A stretch of DNA of 64,000 nucleotides from Geodermatophilus bullaregiensis (GCF_016907675.1 NZ_JAFBCJ010000001.1:2480001-2544000); one strand, 5' to 3'; positions 18,420 through 28,158 are shown, counted from the first letter of the stretch. Translations and numbers: made by a program. Notes: generated by a model not told the origin, from the sequence alone.

Positions 18420-18451
18420 GATCGACCGCGCGGACGATCGACCGCGCGGAC
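18420..18451. repeat. Two exact tandem 16-bp repeats
   Basis: GATCGACCGCGCGGAC occurs twice head to tail (18420-18435, 18436-18451), just downstream of the unknown gene 18482-19390 and far upstream of cheB. It might be a paired protein-binding site or a slippage product. Confidence 0.85.
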
Positions 18452-18481
18452 GCGGGGAGGGCGGAGGGCGGCCCCGCGGGC

Positions 18482-19390
18482 TCAGCGGGGAGCGGTGAGG
18501 CGCGTCCAGGGGGCGCGCAGGACGCCGAGGGCGCTGCCGTCGAGGAGGTCGCCCATCGTCATGGCCTGGACGACGCCGGCCAGGGCGTTCCACGAGCCGG
18601 CGGCGCCGTCGGAGGCGGTGAAGCCGGCGTCGGTGAACGCGCGGACGGCGAGCAGCTGGGCGGTCGCCAGCGTGCGGGTGCGGCCGGAGACGTGCGCCGC
18701 CCAGGAGGCCTCGTGCATGGCCGCGGCCCAGGGGCGCTGCTCGGCCCGGCCCTCGTCGACGGCGGCCCGCCAGCGGTCCCGCCCGCGGGTGTCGAGCGCG
18801 GCCACCACGGTCAGCAGCGAGCGCAGCTCCGGGGTGGCCGGACCGAGGTCGGCGTCGGCGCCGCGGGTGGCCGCGTCCGGGACGACGGCGGTGAAGGGCT
18901 GCTCCAGCTCGCGGCGGACCAGCGGGGGCAGTACCTCGGCGGCCCAGGCACCCACGGCGGCGTCGGCGAGCACGTCGGCGGCCTGCCCGCGCACGTCGTC
19001 GGCCAGGCGGCCCAGGGCGGCGTGCTCGGGACCCAGCACGTCCTCGCGCAGCAGCCGCTCGAGCGAGGCGGCGTTGCCGATGGTGCCCCGCTCCAGCTGG
19101 GTCACCAGGACGGCGGTGCGGTCGGCGCCGGGACCGTCCGCGTCCCCCTGCCCCACCGACCGCAGCTGCGGCACGGCGGCGGCCAGCTCCCGGGCCCGGC
19201 GGGCGCGCACGGCCAGCACCGACCGCTGCCCGGGGTCGGCGCCGTGCGTACGGGCGCCGCGGGCGAGCGCGGACAGCTCGGCCGGGCCGGCGGCCAGACC
19301 GGTGAGCAGCACGTCGGCGACGACGCGGCCCGCGGGCAGCCGCACCAGGTCGAAACCGAGGGTCGCGGCACTGACCAGCGAGTAGGGCAC
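18482..19390 (-). CDS. Unknown protein inside the chemotaxis cluster
   Basis: 302 residues, mostly helical, Ala/Arg-rich, with no signal peptide or membrane segment and no family recognised. The start MPYSLVSAATLGFDLVRLP looks like a folded domain. GTG at 19388-19390 has a clear GGAGGCGAC ribosome binding site. It lies between cheW and cheB on the same strand but is separated from cheW by a strong inverted repeat (19443-19498), so it may have its own promoter. The location suggests a chemotaxis or motility role, but nothing in the protein shows it. Confidence 0.7.
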   Translation of the reverse strand: MPYSLVSAATLGFDLVRLPAGRVVADVLLTGLAAGPAELSALARGARTHGADPGQRSVLAVRARRARELAAAVPQLRSVGQGDADGPGADRTAVLVTQLERGTIGNAASLERLLREDVLGPEHAALGRLADDVRGQAADVLADAAVGAWAAEVLPPLVRRELEQPFTAVVPDAATRGADADLGPATPELRSLLTVVAALDTRGRDRWRAAVDEGRAEQRPWAAAMHEASWAAHVSGRTRTLATAQLLAVRAFTDAGFTASDGAAGSWNALAGVVQAMTMGDLLDGSALGVLRAPWTRLTAPR

Positions 19391-19442
19391 GTCGCCTCCA
19401 GGGGAGTGGGGTCAGCCCAGACTGGCCGTACCCCCCGGGACA

Positions 19443-19498
19443 CGCCACGCGGCCGTCACCCGAACGCCGGAGGGGCGGAGGGCAACGGCCGCGTGGCG
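19443..19498 (-). terminator. 14-bp perfect inverted repeat downstream of cheW
   Basis: Arms 19443-19456 and 19485-19498 are exact reverse complements with a 28-base loop, starting about 38 bases after the cheW stop. It is the likely 3' end of the cheA-cheW transcript; no T-run. Confidence 0.5.
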
Positions 19499-19535
19499 GG
19501 ACGCCTGGCGTACTCGAACGATGACGGTGCGTGAT

Positions 19536-19988
19536 CTAGGCGCCGACGGCCTTCTGCACGTCGAGCGCGAGCAGCAGCGTCCCGTCGAGCTTGTAGGCGC
19601 CGCGGATGAGCTCGCGGGCCTGCCCGTCGAGGGTGTCCGGCGGGGCCTCGAAGTCGCCGGCCTCGACGTCGACGACGTCGGCGATCGAGTCGACCAGCAG
19701 GCTCACCGCCTCGCCGTGCAGGCGCACGACGATGACGACGGCGTCGGTGCCGGCCGGCCGCGGCGGGCGGCCCAGCCGCTCCCGCAGCTCGATCGCGGTC
19801 ACCACCTGGCCCCGCAGGTTGATGAGGCCGGCGACGGCGGGCGGCGCCAGCGGCACCCGGGTCAGGCCCTGGCTGCGCAGCACCTCCTGCACGTGCTCGA
19901 CCTCGACGCCGTAGAGGTCGCCGTCGAGCCGGAAGGTGGCCAGCTGGCCGCTGGTCGCCCGGGGGGTGGTCTCGGTCGGGGTCGTCAC
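19536..19988 (-). CDS. cheW: Chemotaxis coupling protein CheW
   Basis: 150 residues forming one CheW domain: LATFRLDGDLYGVEVEHVQEVL, the conserved GLINLRGQVV, then VVIVVRLHGEAVSLLVDSIADVV. It bridges MCPs and CheA. The GTG at 19986-19988 lies one base after the cheA stop, with GGAGGTCTGAC in the end of cheA serving as ribosome binding site; the two genes are thus one operon. Confidence 0.95.
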   Translation of the reverse strand: MTTPTETTPRATSGQLATFRLDGDLYGVEVEHVQEVLRSQGLTRVPLAPPAVAGLINLRGQVVTAIELRERLGRPPRPAGTDAVVIVVRLHGEAVSLLVDSIADVVDVEAGDFEAPPDTLDGQARELIRGAYKLDGTLLLALDVQKAVGA

Positions 19989-19989
19989 G

Positions 19990-22431
19990 TCAGACCTCCA
20001 GCAGCGCGGACGTGGGGGAGTGGGCGGGGGTGGCGTAGAAGGCCGGGTCGGCCGCGAGGATCGCGGCGCGGACGTCGAGCAGCTCGGTCACCTTGTCGCC
20101 GAGGACGGCGGAGCCGAGCAGGCCCAGGTCGTCGATGTCGCTGCGGACGGCGGCACCGCCGTCGACGATGTCGAGGATCTCCTCGACGACGATCGCGACG
20201 CTGCGGCCGTGGTCGCTGTAGACGATCACCTCGAGCACCTCGCGGTCGCTGGTGCCGTAGGCGCCCAGGTGCCGGTCGAGCCGGACGATCGGCAGGATCG
20301 CCCCGCGGTACTGGACGACCTCGCGGTTGCCGACGCGCTCGACGGCGTCGGTGCGCACCTGCTCGAGGCGGGTGACCGTGTCGAGCGGGATGGCCACGCG
20401 CCGGCCCTCGCCGATCGCGGCCAGCAGCATCCGCTGCCGCTCGGTCTCGGCGGTGACGCTGCGGGCCGCGGCCTCGCGGGCCTCCTGCCGCTCGGCGGTC
20501 TCGGTGCGCAGCGCGCGGCGGGCCAGGGCCTGCACGTCGAGGATGAGCGCCACGGTGCCGTCGCCGAGGACGGTCGCGCCGGAGTAGAGGCCGATCGCCT
20601 TGAGCTGGCCGCCGACGGCCTTGACGACGATCTCCTCGGTGTTGATGACCCGGTCGACGACGAGGCCGAAGCGGCGGCCCTCGGAGCGCAGCACCGCGAT
20701 GACGACGTGCCCGTCGTGCCGGTCGGAGGTCAGGCCGAGGACGTCGGTGAGCCGCACCAGCGGCAGCAGCTCGCCGCGCAGCCGGTAGACCGGCGCCCCG
20801 CCGACCTCCTCGACCGCGTTGGCGGCCTTCTCGGCGTCGAGGCTGACCAGCTCCTGCAGGCTGATCTGCGGGATGGCGTAGCGGTCGCCGGCGCACTCGA
20901 CGGTCAGCGCCGGGACGATCGCCAGGGTCAGCGGGATCCGCAGCCGGCACACCGTGCCCCGGCCCGGCTCCGACTCGACCTCGATGGTGCCGCCGATGGA
21001 CTCGATGTTGGTCTTGACCACGTCCATGCCGACGCCGCGGCCGGAGACGTTGGTGACGGCGGCGGCCGTGGAGAACCCGGGCAGGAAGATCATCTGCAGG
21101 ACGTCCTGCGGGCCCATGCGCAGGAGCTGCTCGGCGGTGATCAGGCCGCGCTCGACGGCCTTCGCGCCGATCCGGGCCGGGTCGATGCCGGCGCCGTCGT
21201 CGGCGACCTCGACCACGACCTGGCCGCTCTCGTGCCTGGCGCGCAGGGTGAGCACGCCCTCGGAGCGCTTGCCGGCGGCGCGGCGGCGGTCGGGGGACTC
21301 GATGCCGTGGTCGACGGAGTTGCGGACCAGGTGGGTCAGCGGGTCCTTGACCGCCTCGAGCAGCGTCTTGTCGAGCTCGGTGTCCTTGCCCTCCATCTCC
21401 AGGCGCACGTTCTTGCCGCACTGGATGCCGAGGTCCCGGACGACGCGCGGCAACTTGGACCAGATGTGGTCGATCGGCTGCATGCGCGTCTTCATGACGC
21501 CCTCCTGCAGCTCGCTGGCGATGAGGTTGAGCCGCTGGGAGGCGCGGACCAGGTCGGTGTCGGTCGAGCGGCCGACGTACTGGACGATCTGGTTGCGGGT
21601 GAGCACCAGCTCGCCGACCAGCAGCATCAGCGAGTCGAGCAGGTCGACGTCGACGCGGATGGTGCTGTCGGCGACGGCGCGGCGGCCCTGCTGGCCACCC
21701 TGGGCCTCGGACCTCGCGGCGCCCGCCGGGCCGCCGGCGGGGGCGTCGGCGTGCGGCTCGTCGTGGTCCTCGGCGTGGTCCTCGGCGTGGTCCTCGGCGG
21801 TGTCGTCGTCGTACGCCTCGACCTGGGCGGCGGCCTCGGGAGCGGGCTCGGCGGCGGGCTGCGCGACCGGCTCGACGGCGACCGCGGCGTCCTCCGCGAC
21901 GGCCCCCACGACGGTCCCGGCGGCGGCGTCGACGACGGCCTGCGCGGCCTCGACGACGGCTTCGGCGGCCGCCGGCGGAGCGGTGACGGTGGCGGTGGGG
22001 GCCGGCGCCTCGGCAGCGGCGGGGGCCGCGGGAGCCGGGGCGGGGGAGTCCTCCATGGCGGCGCTGATCGCGGCGACGACGGCGGAGACGTCGACGCCGC
22101 CCTCGCCGCCGGTGGTCTCGATGGAGTTGAGCAGGGAGCGGACCGTGTCGACCATGCGCAGCAGCACGCTGGTGCGCTCGGGGGTCAGCGACAGGACGCC
22201 GTCACGCAGCCGGGACAGCATGTTCTCCCCGACGTGCGTGACCTCCTCGAGCCGGTTGAAGGCGAGGAAGCCGCTGGTGCCCTTGATCGTGTGGATCGTG
22301 CGGAAGATGCTCGAGAGCCGCTCCCGGGAGTCGGGCTCCTGCTCGAGGGCGACCAGGTCCGTGTCGAGCTGGTCGAGGTTCTCGTGGCTCTCGACGAGGA
22401 ACTCCTCGACGATGTCGTCCAGACCGTCCAC
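19990..22431 (-). CDS. cheA: Chemotaxis histidine kinase CheA with two C-terminal CheW domains
   Basis: 813 residues. HPt domain 1-125 with phospho-accepting His47 (RTIHTIKGTSGF). Residues about 130-250 are an Ala/Pro/Glu-rich linker with a His-rich triple repeat of EDHA/EDHD near 211-222 and no clear P2 domain. Dimerisation helices start about 255 (LLDSLMLLVGELVLTRNQ), then the GHKL ATPase with LVRNSVDHGIE (N box), ADDGAGIDP and GRGVGMDVVK. A CheW-like P5 domain (about 505-640) is followed by a second CheW-like domain (about 660-800). GTG start with GAGAGAAGG upstream. It autophosphorylates in response to MCPs and feeds CheY and CheB. Confidence 0.95.
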   Translation of the reverse strand: MDGLDDIVEEFLVESHENLDQLDTDLVALEQEPDSRERLSSIFRTIHTIKGTSGFLAFNRLEEVTHVGENMLSRLRDGVLSLTPERTSVLLRMVDTVRSLLNSIETTGGEGGVDVSAVVAAISAAMEDSPAPAPAAPAAAEAPAPTATVTAPPAAAEAVVEAAQAVVDAAAGTVVGAVAEDAAVAVEPVAQPAAEPAPEAAAQVEAYDDDTAEDHAEDHAEDHDEPHADAPAGGPAGAARSEAQGGQQGRRAVADSTIRVDVDLLDSLMLLVGELVLTRNQIVQYVGRSTDTDLVRASQRLNLIASELQEGVMKTRMQPIDHIWSKLPRVVRDLGIQCGKNVRLEMEGKDTELDKTLLEAVKDPLTHLVRNSVDHGIESPDRRRAAGKRSEGVLTLRARHESGQVVVEVADDGAGIDPARIGAKAVERGLITAEQLLRMGPQDVLQMIFLPGFSTAAAVTNVSGRGVGMDVVKTNIESIGGTIEVESEPGRGTVCRLRIPLTLAIVPALTVECAGDRYAIPQISLQELVSLDAEKAANAVEEVGGAPVYRLRGELLPLVRLTDVLGLTSDRHDGHVVIAVLRSEGRRFGLVVDRVINTEEIVVKAVGGQLKAIGLYSGATVLGDGTVALILDVQALARRALRTETAERQEAREAAARSVTAETERQRMLLAAIGEGRRVAIPLDTVTRLEQVRTDAVERVGNREVVQYRGAILPIVRLDRHLGAYGTSDREVLEVIVYSDHGRSVAIVVEEILDIVDGGAAVRSDIDDLGLLGSAVLGDKVTELLDVRAAILAADPAFYATPAHSPTSALLEV

Positions 22432-22479
22432 CGTTGCCTTCTCTCTCGCTGCAGGGGGGACGGATCCGTCCCGGATGGG

Positions 22480-22506
22480 TCATCGGCCGCCGGGCGCCGG
22501 ACTCAA
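22480..22506 (-). promoter_or_regulatory. Sigma-28 (FliA)-like promoter for cheA-cheW
   Basis: On the minus strand TTGAGTCC (22499-22506), 11 bases, then GCCGATGA (22480-22487). Spacing and -10 agree with the general sigma-28 consensus TAAAGTTT-N11-GCCGATAA; the -35 is weaker. A CTCA lies 21 bases before GCCGAT, too far for the Actinoplanes-style spacing. Leader length would be about 40 bases. Confidence 0.5.
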
Positions 22507-22570
22507 GGTGAGTGGGGCGCGGCCGTGGGGCGGGCGTGCGTCCTCCCGCGGCCGGCGGGGTGCCGGCCGC

Positions 22571-22630
22571 GGGAGCGGCCTCCCTGCAGCGGGCCCGCCG
22601 CGAGCGGTGCGGGCCAGGGAGGTCCTTCCT
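22571..22630 (-). repeat. Intergenic 3'-end repeat, copy D (inverted relative to A-C)
   Basis: Read on the minus strand it gives GGACCTCCCTG, then CACCGCTCGCGGCGGGCCC and CTGCAGGGAGGCC, matching copies B and C. The outer arms (ACCTCCCTG / CAGGGAGGC) form a strong stem. It begins at the stop codon of the first MCP gene and so would act as its terminator. Confidence 0.75.
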
Positions 22631-24261
22631 CAGTAGGTGAAGCGGGCGACGCTGGTACGCAGGTCGGCGGCCATCCGGGACAGCTCGTGGACGGCGGTCC
22701 GGCTCTGGTCCAGGGCCTGGGTGGTGGCGGCCGCCGCGGAGGAGACGCCGGAGATCGTGCCGGCGATCTGGCTGGAGCCCTGCGCGGCCTCGCTCACCGA
22801 CCGGGACATCTCGTTCGTGGTGGCGGTCTGCTCCTCCACCGCCGAGGCGATGGTGGTCTGCCGGTCGCTGATCTGGGCCACGATCTGGCTGATCTCCCCG
22901 ATCGCGCCGACGGCAGCCCCGGTGTCGTGCTGGATCGCCTCGACGCGGCGGGCGATGTCCTCGGTCGCCTTGGCCGTCTCCTGGGCCAGCTCCTTGACCT
23001 CGTTGGCGACCACCGCGAAGCCCTTGCCGGCCTCTCCGGCCCGGGCCGCCTCGATGGTGGCGTTGAGCGCCAGCAGGTTCGTCTGCTCGGCGATCGAGGT
23101 GATCACCTTCACCACGTTGCCGATCTCGGCCGAGGACTCCCCCAGCTTGGCCACCGTCGCCGTGGTCGTCTCCGCCGCGGTCACCGCGCGGGCCGCCACC
23201 GCGGAGGCCTCGGCGGCGTTGCTGGCGATCTCCCGGATGGAGGCACCCATCTGCTCGGCACCGGCCGCCACGGTCTGCACGTTGCGCGACACCTCCTCCG
23301 CCGCACCGGCCACCACCCCGGACTGCGCCGAGGTCTCCTCCGCCGACGCCGAGATCTGCGCCGACGACGCCGACAGCTCCTCCGAGGACGCCGCCACCGC
23401 GTCCGAAGAGGCCACCACCGCGTTCATGACGACGCGCAGCTCGCCGAGGGCCGCGTCGATGGCGGCGGCGGCCCGGCCCACCTCGTCGTCCCGGGTGACG
23501 CCCGTCGTCCGCGTCAGGTCACCGGCGGCCAGGGCCTCCGCGACGGTCACGACCGAGTTGAGCGGCCGGACGATGCGCCGGGAGACGGCAAGGGCCAGAG
23601 CGAGACTGGAGACCAGCCCGACGGCGACGGCGATCCCCATGATCCACTGCGCCTGGGTCTTCTGCGCGCGGGCGGCGTCGGTGGAGGCACCGACACGGCT
23701 CTCCAGCGACTCCCGCAGCTCCGCCGTGAGCGTGAAGACCTCGAAGTAGACCTCCCACCCGGGCCCGAGGACGAGCTGGTCGGCAGCCTCGACGCCCTGC
23801 GGGGTGCCCTGGGCGTACAGCGCGACGGCCTGGTCGTCGACCTCGAAGAAGGCGTCCCACTGCTCCTCGATGGTTTCGAAGGCGTCCTGCTCGGCGCCGG
23901 ACAGGACGTCGGTCTGCATCGCCGCCAGGTGGCCGCGCAGCCGGTCGGCGCTGTCGGCGAAGCCGGCCCGGTTGGCGTTGTCGTCCTGGACGGCTGCCGC
24001 GCCGCCGATGCGCCGGGTGTCCCAGGCGTAGGCGGCCTGCCAGCCCGTCACGTCGGAGTTCGACGTCTCGATGTCCTGGACCGTGCTGAGCGCGGCGTGC
24101 AGGCCGTTGACCTCGTCGAGCGTCCGGGCTGCGTCCTCCAGCTTCGTCATGCCGAGGACGCCGACGGCGCCGGCTGCGACCATGCCGACGGCTCCGACGG
24201 CGAGGATCGCGGTTCGGACCCCGAAGCGGCCGGCGCGGCGCACACCCCTGTTCGTGCTCAT
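22630..24261 (-). CDS. mcp: Methyl-accepting chemotaxis protein (MCP 1)
   Basis: 543 residues. Membrane segment about 12-36, a mostly helical extracytoplasmic sensor to about 205 (four-helix-bundle type), second membrane segment about 207-228, HAMP, then the cytoplasmic signalling coiled coil with the hairpin tip [19 protein letters not shown] (about 387-405) and ending RFTY. It senses an unidentified ligand and controls CheA. The signalling half shares long stretches with the other four MCPs, with about 350 bases from 22679 identical to MCP 3 (from 26550). Followed by repeat copy D. Confidence 0.95.
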   Translation of the reverse strand: MSTNRGVRRAGRFGVRTAILAVGAVGMVAAGAVGVLGMTKLEDAARTLDEVNGLHAALSTVQDIETSNSDVTGWQAAYAWDTRRIGGAAAVQDDNANRAGFADSADRLRGHLAAMQTDVLSGAEQDAFETIEEQWDAFFEVDDQAVALYAQGTPQGVEAADQLVLGPGWEVYFEVFTLTAELRESLESRVGASTDAARAQKTQAQWIMGIAVAVGLVSSLALALAVSRRIVRPLNSVVTVAEALAAGDLTRTTGVTRDDEVGRAAAAIDAALGELRVVMNAVVASSDAVAASSEELSASSAQISASAEETSAQSGVVAGAAEEVSRNVQTVAAGAEQMGASIREIASNAAEASAVAARAVTAAETTTATVAKLGESSAEIGNVVKVITSIAEQTNLLALNATIEAARAGEAGKGFAVVANEVKELAQETAKATEDIARRVEAIQHDTGAAVGAIGEISQIVAQISDRQTTIASAVEEQTATTNEMSRSVSEAAQGSSQIAGTISGVSSAAAATTQALDQSRTAVHELSRMAADLRTSVARFTY

Positions 24262-24437
24262 CTCGTGCTGTTCCCCATTTCTGTCTCGCCGGTTCTGTCC
24301 GAGGCCGGTGCGCCCTGGCCGCCGCCTACCGGATCGCGGTGGTGAGGGGAAATTAGTGCGTTCCCGTTTCGCAGGGCACCCTTTCCCGCGCGTGTCGCGG
24401 AGCCCGTGCGGAAAGGTCGGCGACCCCTCCCCCCCGT

Positions 24438-24477
24438 TGTCGACATGCCGCCATCGACCATTCCCGGGACCGCCGGA
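24438..24477 (-). promoter_or_regulatory. Conserved block upstream of MCP 1, also found upstream of MCP 2
   Basis: TGTCGACATG and, separated by a variable spacer, GACCATTCC followed by C(G)GGAC/GGTCC elements occur here and at 26334-26388, about 165-180 bases before each start. This may be a shared upstream promoter element or a relic of gene duplication. Confidence 0.4.
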
Positions 24478-24482
24478 AACGA

Positions 24483-24520
24483 AGAGGGGCGGTGACCGGA
24501 GAACCGGTCACCGCCCCTCT
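24483..24520 (-). terminator. Strong hairpin terminator after MCP 2
   Basis: Perfect 17-bp arms (24483-24499 and 24504-24520) with a 4-base loop, 12 bases beyond the MCP 2 stop codon on the minus strand. Confidence 0.85.
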
Positions 24521-24532
24521 CGGACGCGTGGC

Positions 24533-26170
24533 TCAGTAGGTGAAGCGGGCGACGCTGGTACGCAGGTCGGCGGCCATCCGGGACAGCTCGTCGACCGCGG
24601 TGCGGGTCTGGGTCAGCGCCTGGGTGGTGGACTCCGCCGCGGTGGACACCCCGGTGATGTTGTCCGCGATCTGCCCCGAGCCCTGCGCGGCCTCCTGCAC
24701 CGACCGGCTCATCTCGTTGGTGGTCGCGGTCTGCTCCTCCACCGCGCTGGCGATGGTGGTCTGCCGGTCGGAGATCGCCGCGACGATCTGGGAGATCTCC
24801 CCGATCGCCCCGACCGCGGCGCCGGTGTCGGCCTGGATCGCCTGCACCCGCCGGGCGATGTCCTCGGTCGCCTTGGCCGTCTCCTGGGCCAGCTCCTTGA
24901 CCTCGTTGGCGACCACCGCGAAGCCCTTGCCGGCCTCCCCGGCCCGGGCCGCCTCGATGGTGGCGTTGAGCGCCAGCAGGTTCGTCTGCTCGGCGATCGA
25001 GGTGATCACCTTCACCACGTTGCCGATCTCGGCCGAGGACTCCCCCAGCTTGGCCACCGTCGCCGTGGTCGTCTCCGCCGCGGTCACCGCGCGGGCCGCG
25101 ACCGCGGAGGCCTCGGCGGCGTTGCTGGCGATCTCCCGGATGGAGGCACCCATCTGCTCCGCACCGGCCGCCACGGTCTGCACGTTGCGCGACACCTCCT
25201 CCGCCGCACCGGCCACCACCCCGGACTGCGCCGAGGTCTCCTCCGCCGACGCCGAGATCTGCGCCGACGACGCCGACAGCTCCTCCGACGACGCCGCCAC
25301 CGCGTCCGAGGCACCGGCCACCGAGGCCAGCACCGCGCGGAGCTCCGTCATGGCCGTGTCCAGCGCGGCACCCATGCGGCCCACCTCGTCCTTCGTCGTG
25401 AGGCCCGTGCTGCGGGTCAGGTCGCCGGCCGAGAGCCCCTCGGCGACGTCCTGCACGCGGGCGACGCCGCGCGCCAGGCCGCGGGCGACCAGCAGGCCGA
25501 GGCCGAAGGCGACGGCCAGGCCGGCGGCCAGGACGACCAGCACCAGCACGCGCTGCTGGCCGGCGGAGCCGACGGCCGCCTGCGCGTCCGCGGCGGCCTC
25601 CGCCTTCTCGATCTCGACGAGCTCGTTGGCCGCCTCCTCGGCCGCCTCGCCGAAGGGCACGACCTGCGTCTGGTTGGCCTGGTCCCACGCCGCGTACTGG
25701 TTGGCCAGCGCCAGCGGCTCGAGGAGCTGCTGCTCGGCCTGCAGATACTGGTCGAACGCGTCCTGGGCCTCGGCAGCGAGGCGCTGCTGCTCCTCGCTGA
25801 GGTCCGTGACCTCGTAGGCCTCCCGGGCGGCGGCGAAGCGGTCGGCGATCCCCGGGAGGGCGTCGAGCGCCTCCTGCGAGCGGTCCGGGTCGACGGCGAT
25901 CAGCGCGTCGCGGGCCTTGATGCGCGCGTCCTTGACCGCCCCGCGCATGGTGGTGACGTCGGACAGCGCCTCGACCTGGGTGCTGAGCTGCGTGCTGCGC
26001 TCGGCGGCGCCGTCCAGCCCGAGGACAGCGGTGGCGCCCACGACGAGCGCGACGCCGGAGGCCGCGCCCACGGCGGTCAGCACCTTCGTCTTCACACCAC
26101 GGTCGCCCCACCACGAGGAGCGGGCACCGGCCGCGGGGCCGCGGCCCGGGACGTCGGTCGGGATGGTCAT
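24533..26170 (-). CDS. mcp: Methyl-accepting chemotaxis protein (MCP 2)
   Basis: 545 residues. Membrane segment about 27-50, a helical sensor rich in Glu/Ala (about 50-203, 4HB_MCP-like), second membrane segment about 205-228, HAMP, and the signalling domain with [19 protein letters not shown], ending RFTY. The ATG at 26168-26170 is chosen over upstream ATGs because CTGGAGATCCTG precedes it closely. The C-terminal third is nearly identical to MCP 5, while its middle signalling part is nearly identical to MCP 1: a mosaic. Confidence 0.94.
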   Translation of the reverse strand: MTIPTDVPGRGPAAGARSSWWGDRGVKTKVLTAVGAASGVALVVGATAVLGLDGAAERSTQLSTQVEALSDVTTMRGAVKDARIKARDALIAVDPDRSQEALDALPGIADRFAAAREAYEVTDLSEEQQRLAAEAQDAFDQYLQAEQQLLEPLALANQYAAWDQANQTQVVPFGEAAEEAANELVEIEKAEAAADAQAAVGSAGQQRVLVLVVLAAGLAVAFGLGLLVARGLARGVARVQDVAEGLSAGDLTRSTGLTTKDEVGRMGAALDTAMTELRAVLASVAGASDAVAASSEELSASSAQISASAEETSAQSGVVAGAAEEVSRNVQTVAAGAEQMGASIREIASNAAEASAVAARAVTAAETTTATVAKLGESSAEIGNVVKVITSIAEQTNLLALNATIEAARAGEAGKGFAVVANEVKELAQETAKATEDIARRVQAIQADTGAAVGAIGEISQIVAAISDRQTTIASAVEEQTATTNEMSRSVQEAAQGSGQIADNITGVSTAAESTTQALTQTRTAVDELSRMAADLRTSVARFTY

Positions 26171-26333
26171 CAGGATCTCCAGGAGTGTCATGGTGGGAGC
26201 GCGGGTCGCGCCGTCGAGATGACTGTGGGGGACGGAGGACAATTCGCCCTGCATTTTCCGATGGCGTGTCGGGCACGTCTCGAACGCGGTCTGAATGGTT
26301 GCCCGCGACAACTCCTGCGCCATTCCGGACGCC

Positions 26334-26388
26334 GTGTCGACATGGCGTCACGGGAGCGGCGATGACCATTCCGCCGGGTCCGTGGAGA
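26334..26388 (-). promoter_or_regulatory. Conserved block upstream of MCP 2
   Basis: Contains TGTCGACATG and GACCATTCCGCCGGGTCCG, the counterpart of the block at 24438-24477. The spacer is about 12 bases longer than in the MCP 1 copy. Confidence 0.4.
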
Positions 26389-26404
26389 ATGGTCGGCGAA
26401 CGCA

Positions 26405-26445
26405 CCGCGGCCCGCGCCTCCCGGGGTGGGAGGCGCGGGCCGCGG
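26405..26445 (-). terminator. Hairpin terminator after MCP 3
   Basis: Perfect 18-bp arms (26405-26422, 26428-26445) with a 5-base loop, 55 bases past the MCP 3 stop. Confidence 0.8.
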
Positions 26446-26500
26446 CGTCGTCGGGTGCTCCCCCCTCGGCCGGCGGGGCCGGCCGTGCAGGGGGCGCGGG

Positions 26501-28099
26501 TCACCAGGTGAAGCGGCCCACCGCCGCACGGAGGTCGCCGGCCATCCGCGACAGCTCGTGGACGGCGGTCCGGCTCTGGTCCAGGGCCTGGGTGGTGGCG
26601 GCCGCCGCGGAGGAGACGCCGGAGATCGTGCCGGCGATCTGGCTGGAGCCCTGCGCGGCCTCGCTCACCGACCGGGACATCTCGTTCGTGGTGGCGGTCT
26701 GCTCCTCCACCGCCGAGGCGATGGTGGTCTGCCGGTCGCTGATCTGGGCCACGATCTGGCTGATCTCCCCGATCGCGCCGACGGCAGCCCCGGTGTCGTG
26801 CTGGATCGCCTCGACGCGGCGGGCGATGTCCTCGGTCGCCTTGGCCGTCTCCTGGGCCAGCTCCTTGACCTCGTTGGCGACCACCGCGAAGCCCTTGCCG
26901 GCCTCCCCGGCCCGGGCCGCCTCGATGGTGGCGTTGAGCGCCAGCAGGTTGGTCTGCTCGGCGATGCTCGTGATCACCTTGACCACGTTGCCGATCTCGG
27001 CGGACGAGTCGCCGAGCTTGGCGACGGTGGCGGTGGTGGTCTCCGCGGCCGTGACCGCGCGGGCCGCCACCGCGGAGGCCTCCGCGGCGTTGGTCGCGAT
27101 CTCCCGGATGCTGGCGCCCATCTGCTCCGCACCCGCGGCCACGGTCTGCACGTTGCGCGACACCTCCTCCGCCGCGCCGGCCACCACCCCGGACTGCGCC
27201 GAGGTCTCCTCCGCCGACGCCGAGATCTGCGCCGAGGACGCCGACAGCTGCTCGCTGGAGACCGCCAGTCCGTCGGCGGAGGCCGCCACGGACCCCAGCG
27301 CCACCCTCAGCGCGCCGACGGCCTCGTCGAGCGAGGCGGCGGTCCGGCCGATCTCGTCGGCCTGGTCGACCCCGGTGGACACGGTCAGGTCCCCGGCCGC
27401 GAGCCGGCCCGCCGTCTCCTCGAGCCGGCGCAGGCCGCGGGTCACCGACCGAGTCACCAGCAGCCCGACGACGACGGCGAGCCCGACGCCGGCCGCGCAG
27501 GCCGCCACCATGACGGTGGTCGCCGTCGACACCGTGTCCTCGTAGCCGGCTCCCTCCAGGATCCGCGCCTCCGCTGTGGCGAGCGACGCCTCGAGCAGCT
27601 CCTCGTAGGCCTTGCGGAGGTCGCGGGTCGGGCCCATGGCCTGCGCGACGGCCCCGTCCCGGTCGGTCCCGAACCGCTCGAACTCGTCGGCCAGGCCGTC
27701 CGACCAGGTCGCGATGCCGGCCTCCAGGTCGTCGAGCGCGGCCTCGTCCCCTGGGGCGGCGGTCTCCCGGGCCGTGACGAAGAGCTCGTCGATGGTGGCC
27801 AGGCGCTCGTCGACCTGGGCGCGGAAGTCCTCGTCGCCGGTGAGGAGGAAGCCCCGCTCGTCGTTCGCCGTGGCCTTCGCCGTCAGCCCGATCGAGTGCA
27901 GGGTCTGCAGGTGGGGGAGCGACGTGCGCAGCTCCTCGGCGCGGGCGTCACGCAGCCCCTGCAGGTTGCCCAGGCCGATCAGGCCGACGACGACCGCGGT
28001 CAGGGCCGCGAGCCCGACGGCGACCGTGATGCGGACGGCGACCGGGCGGTCCGTCGACCGGCGCCGCCGTCGGGTCGGTGCCGGTGTCGGTGCGGTCAT
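26501..28099 (-). CDS. mcp: Methyl-accepting chemotaxis protein (MCP 3)
   Basis: 532 residues. Basic N-terminus ([16 protein letters not shown]), membrane segment about 22-46, a helical sensor to about 185, second membrane segment about 190-213, HAMP, and the MCP signalling domain, ending RFTW. Near the HAMP/signal junction it reads [16 protein letters not shown], where the other MCPs have [12 protein letters not shown]. The last third shares a run of about 350 identical bases with MCP 1. It lies 100 bases after MCP 4 with a terminator-like hairpin between. Confidence 0.94.
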   Translation of the reverse strand: MTAPTPAPTRRRRRSTDRPVAVRITVAVGLAALTAVVVGLIGLGNLQGLRDARAEELRTSLPHLQTLHSIGLTAKATANDERGFLLTGDEDFRAQVDERLATIDELFVTARETAAPGDEAALDDLEAGIATWSDGLADEFERFGTDRDGAVAQAMGPTRDLRKAYEELLEASLATAEARILEGAGYEDTVSTATTVMVAACAAGVGLAVVVGLLVTRSVTRGLRRLEETAGRLAAGDLTVSTGVDQADEIGRTAASLDEAVGALRVALGSVAASADGLAVSSEQLSASSAQISASAEETSAQSGVVAGAAEEVSRNVQTVAAGAEQMGASIREIATNAAEASAVAARAVTAAETTTATVAKLGDSSAEIGNVVKVITSIAEQTNLLALNATIEAARAGEAGKGFAVVANEVKELAQETAKATEDIARRVEAIQHDTGAAVGAIGEISQIVAQISDRQTTIASAVEEQTATTNEMSRSVSEAAQGSSQIAGTISGVSSAAAATTQALDQSRTAVHELSRMAGDLRAAVGRFTW

Positions 28100-28158
28100 C
28101 GGTGTGCTCCTGGGGTGGGGGAGGTCGCCGTCCGGCGGCCAGACGTGTGGGGGTGGGT

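Larger units (their letters stand above)
18076..18481. other. 406-bp gap between the unknown che-cluster gene and cheB
   Basis: No convincing coding frame. It contains the FliA-type promoter at 18131-18157 and a tandem pair of 16-bp repeats at 18420-18451. Nothing else is recognisable. Confidence 0.6.
26171..26500. other. 330-bp gap between MCP 2 and MCP 3
   Basis: No gene seen. From the MCP 2 side it holds that gene's leader and promoter region, the block shared with MCP 1 (26334-26388), and the MCP 3 terminator (26405-26445). Confidence 0.6.

Noticed and set aside
21755..21805. Noncoding tandem repeat in the cheA region
   Set aside because: The 12-bp units are in frame and encode the EDHA/EDHD repeats of the CheA linker.
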